This document shows, piece by piece, positions 12,770 to 15,795 of a stretch of 15,795 nucleotides of DNA. A model generated the notes under the pieces. That model was not told where the DNA came from and did not search any database. It worked only from the letters and a program-made list of their open reading frames with translations. The translations under genes and the position numbers were made by a program. The DNA is taken from the NCBI GenBank assembly GCA_902481695.1, contig CABSXY010000017.1, positions 1 through 15,795 on the forward strand. Reading direction: 5' to 3'. This stretch comes from an uncultured Haemophilus sp. GTDB taxonomy: Bacteria; Pseudomonadota; Gammaproteobacteria; Enterobacterales; Pasteurellaceae. Numbering within the stretch: position 1 is the stretch's first letter; each line of letters opens with the position of its first letter.

Positions 12770-13474
12770 ATGAAATCTTTAAAATCACTTTTAACATTAA
12801 CATCTCTTGCATTAGCCGTATCTGGTTCTGCATTAGCAACGAATACATCTGTATTGCCAACAAAAGAAGATGTTGTAACAAATTCAAAATCAATGGTTGA
12901 AAGCACAAAAGCTGACGTGAAAAATGCGGCAAATGATAAGCTTAAATCAATGACAGATAGTGCAAGTTCAACAAAATCAACTGCATTAGATAAAGTAAAA
13001 GAGGCTAAAGAAAAAGCGACATCTGCAAAAGATGCAATGAAAGATAAAGCAACTTCTGCAAAAGATGCGGTAAAAGAGAAAGCATCAGCGTTAAAAGAAA
13101 AAGCGACTGAGAGTAATCAACCCTCAATTAAAGATAAAGCTACTGAAAAATTAAATTCAGTCAAAGAGAGTGCAAAAGAGAAAATGTCTGATGCAAAAAC
13201 AAAAGCAGCAGATAAAGTAAAAGAAGTGAAAGAAAAAGCGGCTTCTACAAAAGATGCAGCCAAAGAGAAAGTCGCTTCTTCTGCAAAAGTGAATGTCAAT
13301 AAAGCAGATGCTGAAACCTTACAAAAACTTTCTGGTATCGGTGAGAAAAAAGCACAAGCGATCATTGATTACCGTAACAAAGTGGGCAAAATCAAAAACG
13401 CTGCTGAACTTTCAAATATTGATGGTATCGGTGAAGCCACAATTGAGAAAATCACACCATTCTTAAGTTTCTAA
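12770..13474 (+). CDS. ComEA-like secreted helix-hairpin-helix protein with Lys/Ala-rich repeat linker
   Basis: The 234-residue precursor starts with a signal peptide (cleavage expected after Ala23 in SGSALA), so it acts in the periplasm. Residues 173-234 form a ComEA-type helix-hairpin-helix domain that binds duplex DNA, with VNVNKADAETLQKLSGIGEK (174-193) and a second hairpin IDGIGEATIEKI (217-228). ComEA pulls incoming DNA through the outer membrane during natural transformation, which fits the USS-rich genome. Between them, residues 24-172 are a low-complexity, highly charged helical region rich in Lys, Ala, Glu, Asp and Ser, with 11-residue repeats. Typical Haemophilus ComEA proteins are, from memory, only about 110 residues. 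Shine-Dalgarno AGGAG (12760-12764) fixes the start. No clear competence CRP-S site lies upstream. Confidence 0.87.
   Translation: MKSLKSLLTLTSLALAVSGSALATNTSVLPTKEDVVTNSKSMVESTKADVKNAANDKLKSMTDSASSTKSTALDKVKEAKEKATSAKDAMKDKATSAKDAVKEKASALKEKATESNQPSIKDKATEKLNSVKESAKEKMSDAKTKAADKVKEVKEKAASTKDAAKEKVASSAKVNVNKADAETLQKLSGIGEKKAQAIIDYRNKVGKIKNAAELSNIDGIGEATIEKITPFLSF
13007..13072 (+). repeat. 33-bp (11-codon) tandem repeat in the ComEA-like gene
   Basis: Codons 80-90 (KEKATSAKDAM) and 91-101 (KDKATSAKDAV) repeat nearly exactly, and a degenerate third copy follows (KEKASALKEKA, 102-112). Related KDKAT, KEKA and KDAAKEK units recur until residue 172. The 11-residue period is that of extended amphipathic helices, as in LEA group 3 proteins. 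Confidence 0.8.
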
Positions 13475-13493
13475 GAAAACATAGATAAAACAG

Positions 13494-13518
13494 ACCGCAC
13501 TTTATGTGCGGTTTTTTT
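13494..13518 (+). terminator. Terminator built from a USS pair
   Basis: ACCGCAC/GTGCGGT (13494-13500 with 13506-13512), with a 5-nt loop and seven T residues, ends the ComEA-like transcript. The left arm is a perfect USS (ACCGCACTT, 13494-13502) and the right arm a one-mismatch copy, a known dual use of USSs in Haemophilus. Confidence 0.93.
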
Positions 13519-13534
13519 ATTGAAGTAGATCACA
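13519..13534. promoter_or_regulatory. Possible CRP site upstream of sucA
   Basis: ATTGA-N6-TCACA matches TGTGA-N6-TCACA at eight of ten positions. Its centre lies about 70 bp before the predicted sucA start, a usual class I activator position. Confidence 0.35.
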
Positions 13535-13584
13535 AAATTGTAACAAAGTGTGATTTGGAGGATTATTTCTTTTTGTATCCTATG

Positions 13585-13590
13585 TATAAT
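13585..13590 (+). promoter_or_regulatory. -10 element of the sucA promoter
   Basis: A perfect TATAAT with start expected near 13597 and a leader of about 28 nt. The -35 region is poor, consistent with dependence on an activator. A Shine-Dalgarno AAGGGG (13614-13619) follows. Confidence 0.55.
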
Positions 13591-13624
13591 GTGCGGATAA
13601 CATCATGTAATACAAGGGGTAGAT

Positions 13625-15795
13625 ATGCAGCATTATAATGCCTTTGATGAATGGTTGGCTTCAACTGCTTTAGGTGGGGCGAATCAATCGTATATTGAAG
13701 AGTTATACGAAAGTTATTTAGAAGATCCATCGTCAGTTGATGAAAGCTGGCGAGCCACATTTGATGCATTGCCAAAAACAACCGCAGCAGAGCAACCACA
13801 TTCACCAGTGCGCGATTATTTCCGTCGTTTAGCAAGAGAAAATACAACAGAAGCCGTGACGGTTATCGATCCAGAAGCCAGTGCAAAATTAGTCAAAGTC
13901 CTCCAATTTATCAATGCTTATCGCTTCCGCGGTCATTTAGAAGCAAAACTAGACCCAATCAATTATTATCGTTGGAAAGTCTCCACCGTACCTGAATTGG
14001 ATTACCGTTATCACGGTTTTACCGAACAGGATCTCAATGAAACCTTCAATATTAATCACTATGTCTATCATCGCGATAACATCAAATTAGGTGATTTAGC
14101 TAAAATGCTGAAAGAGACCTATTGTGGTTCAATTGGTCTTGAGTTTATGCATGTTCAAGATATGGAGCAGAAAAGTTGGCTACAAAGCAAATTAGAAAGC
14201 CAATTAAATAAACCGCTCTTTACCAAAGAAGAAAAAATTAATTTATTAAGTGAATTGACCGCTGCAGATGGCTTAGAACGTTATCTTGGTGCGAAATTCC
14301 CGGGGGCAAAACGTTTCTCTTTAGAGGGAAGTGATGCCTTTATTCCATTGATGAAAGAAATTATTCGTCATGCGAGCAAACAAGGCGTAAAAGATGTGGT
14401 GTTTGGTATGGCACACCGTGGTCGTTTAAACATGTTAGTAAACGTGCTCGGTAAGAAACCAGAAGATCTTTTCGATGAGTTTGCAGGTAAACATTCAGGC
14501 GAGCGTACAGGTGACGTGAAATACCACCAAGGTTTCTCTTCTGACTTCGCGGTCGGTGATCGTCGCGTGCATTTAACCCTTGCATTTAACCCTTCACACT
14601 TAGAAATTGTCAGCCCAGTAGTGATTGGTGCGGTACGTTCTCGTCAAACCAAAAAGAATGATACAGAACGTAATCAAGTATTAGCGGTTACTGTTCATGG
14701 GGATTCAGCGGTAGCGGGACAAGGTGTTGTACAAGAAACCTTGAATATGTCTAATGCACGTGGTTATACCGTTGGTGGAACAATCCGTATTGTGATTAAT
14801 AACCAAATTGGTTTTACCACCTCTAACCCAAATGACACCCGCTCAACAGAATATTGTACTGATATCGCAAAAATGATTCAGGCACCGATTATTCATGTGA
14901 ATGGTGATGATCCTGAAGCAGTCGCTTTTGCCGCGAGAATGGCGGTGGAATATCGTAATTTATTCAAACGCGATATTTTCATTGATCTGATTTCTTATCG
15001 TCGTCATGGTCATAATGAGGCTGATGAGCCATTAGCCACTCAGCCAATGATGTATAGCATCATCAAAAAACATCCAACGCCACGTAAAGTCTATGCAGAT
15101 CGTTTAATTGCTGAAGGGGTGATTACCGAAGAAGACGCTATTGAAATGATGAATCTTTATCGTGATGCCTTAGATAATGGCGATCGCGTAGTGAAAGAAT
15201 GGCGAGAAATGGATACCGCCCAAATGGACTGGTTGCAATATCTCAACTATGACTGGACATCCCCTTACGAAAGTAAATTCCCACAAGAACGTTTCCAAAC
15301 TTTAGCGGAGCGTGTTAGTGAATATCCAGAAACCTTACGTGCTCATCCTCGTGTCGAAAAAATCTATGCTGATCGCCGTGAAATGGCAAAAGGCGAGAAA
15401 TTGTTCGATTGGGGTATGGCGGAAACTATGGCATACGCAACCTTATTAGATGAAGGCGCTAATGTTCGTTTATCGGGTGAAGATGCAGGACGTGGTACGT
15501 TCTTCCACCGTCATGCAGTTGTGCATAACCAAAATGACGGGACAGGCTATGTGCCATTAACACATTTACATGCCAACCAAGGTCGTTTTGAGGTGTGGGA
15601 TTCTGTATTATCCGAAGAAGCCGTATTGGCTTTTGAATATGGCTATGCCACAACAGATCCAAAAACATTAACCATTTGGGAAGCGCAATTTGGTGACTTC
15701 GCAAACGGTGCACAAATCGTGATTGACCAATTTATCAGTTCAGGCGAACAAAAATGGGGCAGAATGTGTGGTTTGGTGATGTTATTACCACATGG
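13625..15795 (+). CDS. sucA: 2-oxoglutarate dehydrogenase E1 component (partial, 5' 723 codons)
   Basis: SucA is the thiamine-diphosphate-dependent decarboxylase of the 2-oxoglutarate dehydrogenase complex in the TCA cycle. It passes the succinyl group to lipoyl-SucB. The frame is open from ATG 13625 to the window edge, giving 723 of roughly 930 residues. The N-terminal E2-binding segment is at about 1-45 (FDEWLASTALGGANQSYIEE). The catalytic core shows GMAHRGRLNML (261-271, His264) and the thiamine-diphosphate motif from HGDSAVAGQG (358-367) to INNQIGFTTS (391-400). The pyrimidine-binding domain begins near 580 (GEDAGRGTFFHRHA). Spot checks through the sequence show no frame break. AAGGGG five bases upstream supports the start. 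sucB is expected beyond the window. Confidence 0.97.
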   Translation, partial: MQHYNAFDEWLASTALGGANQSYIEELYESYLEDPSSVDESWRATFDALPKTTAAEQPHSPVRDYFRRLARENTTEAVTVIDPEASAKLVKVLQFINAYRFRGHLEAKLDPINYYRWKVSTVPELDYRYHGFTEQDLNETFNINHYVYHRDNIKLGDLAKMLKETYCGSIGLEFMHVQDMEQKSWLQSKLESQLNKPLFTKEEKINLLSELTAADGLERYLGAKFPGAKRFSLEGSDAFIPLMKEIIRHASKQGVKDVVFGMAHRGRLNMLVNVLGKKPEDLFDEFAGKHSGERTGDVKYHQGFSSDFAVGDRRVHLTLAFNPSHLEIVSPVVIGAVRSRQTKKNDTERNQVLAVTVHGDSAVAGQGVVQETLNMSNARGYTVGGTIRIVINNQIGFTTSNPNDTRSTEYCTDIAKMIQAPIIHVNGDDPEAVAFAARMAVEYRNLFKRDIFIDLISYRRHGHNEADEPLATQPMMYSIIKKHPTPRKVYADRLIAEGVITEEDAIEMMNLYRDALDNGDRVVKEWREMDTAQMDWLQYLNYDWTSPYESKFPQERFQTLAERVSEYPETLRAHPRVEKIYADRREMAKGEKLFDWGMAETMAYATLLDEGANVRLSGEDAGRGTFFHRHAVVHNQNDGTGYVPLTHLHANQGRFEVWDSVLSEEAVLAFEYGYATTDPKTLTIWEAQFGDFANGAQIVIDQFISSGEQKWGRMCGLVMLLPH

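Noticed and set aside
13117..13365. 82-codon leftward ORF inside the ComEA-like gene
   Set aside because: It is a mirror image of the repetitive Lys/Ala coding region; its Phe/Ser/Ala-rich composition follows from the opposite strand's bias.

Overview
The window looks like chromosomal DNA of a Haemophilus-type member of the Pasteurellaceae. The main evidence is ten perfect copies of the 9-bp DNA uptake signal sequence (USS) AAGTGCGGT or its complement, together with low G+C content. Every recognisable protein also has the flavour of its Haemophilus homologue. From memory, the closest relatives of these genes lie at several separate places in H. influenzae Rd, so a different Haemophilus species (for example H. 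parainfluenzae-like) is more likely than H. influenzae itself; this is inference.

Region 1 (1-2960) holds the last 34 codons of a membrane protein on the + strand, then a leftward block aroA - purU - hns. aroA and purU overlap by one base. A strong terminator separates hns from purU. Region 2 (2800-4910) is a 539-bp divergent intergenic region carrying an hns promoter, a PurR-like palindrome, a small inverted repeat and a lysine riboswitch. The riboswitch leads into an NhaC-family transporter, which is therefore best read as a lysine importer. Region 3 (4925-8734) has cls (leftward) and an RluA-family pseudouridine synthase (rightward) starting 18 bp apart, with a USS filling most of the gap. 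These are followed by xthA and a DUF695/RraB-like protein.

Region 4 (8735-9363) is a busy non-coding stretch: a 21-bp tandem repeat over the previous stop codon, a terminator, a leftward tRNA-Asn(GTT) with a near-consensus promoter, a cluster of three DnaA-box-like sites in a perfect inverted repeat, and the uvrB promoter. Region 5 (9364-11430) is uvrB. Region 6 (11431-13518) holds a very AT-rich orphan ORF, a BI-1/YccA membrane protein and a ComEA-like DNA-binding protein with an unusual Lys/Ala-rich repeat linker. Region 7 (13519-15795) holds the sucA promoter region and the first 723 codons of sucA, which runs off the window.

Most genes are housekeeping: aromatic and one-carbon metabolism, nucleoid structure, lysine uptake, cardiolipin synthesis, RNA modification, DNA repair and the TCA cycle. 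I see no transposon, prophage, CRISPR array or defence island. The most unusual items are the ComEA-like protein with its 11-residue repeats, the DnaA-box hairpin before uvrB, the two start codons abutted directly by a USS, and the AT-rich orphan ORF.
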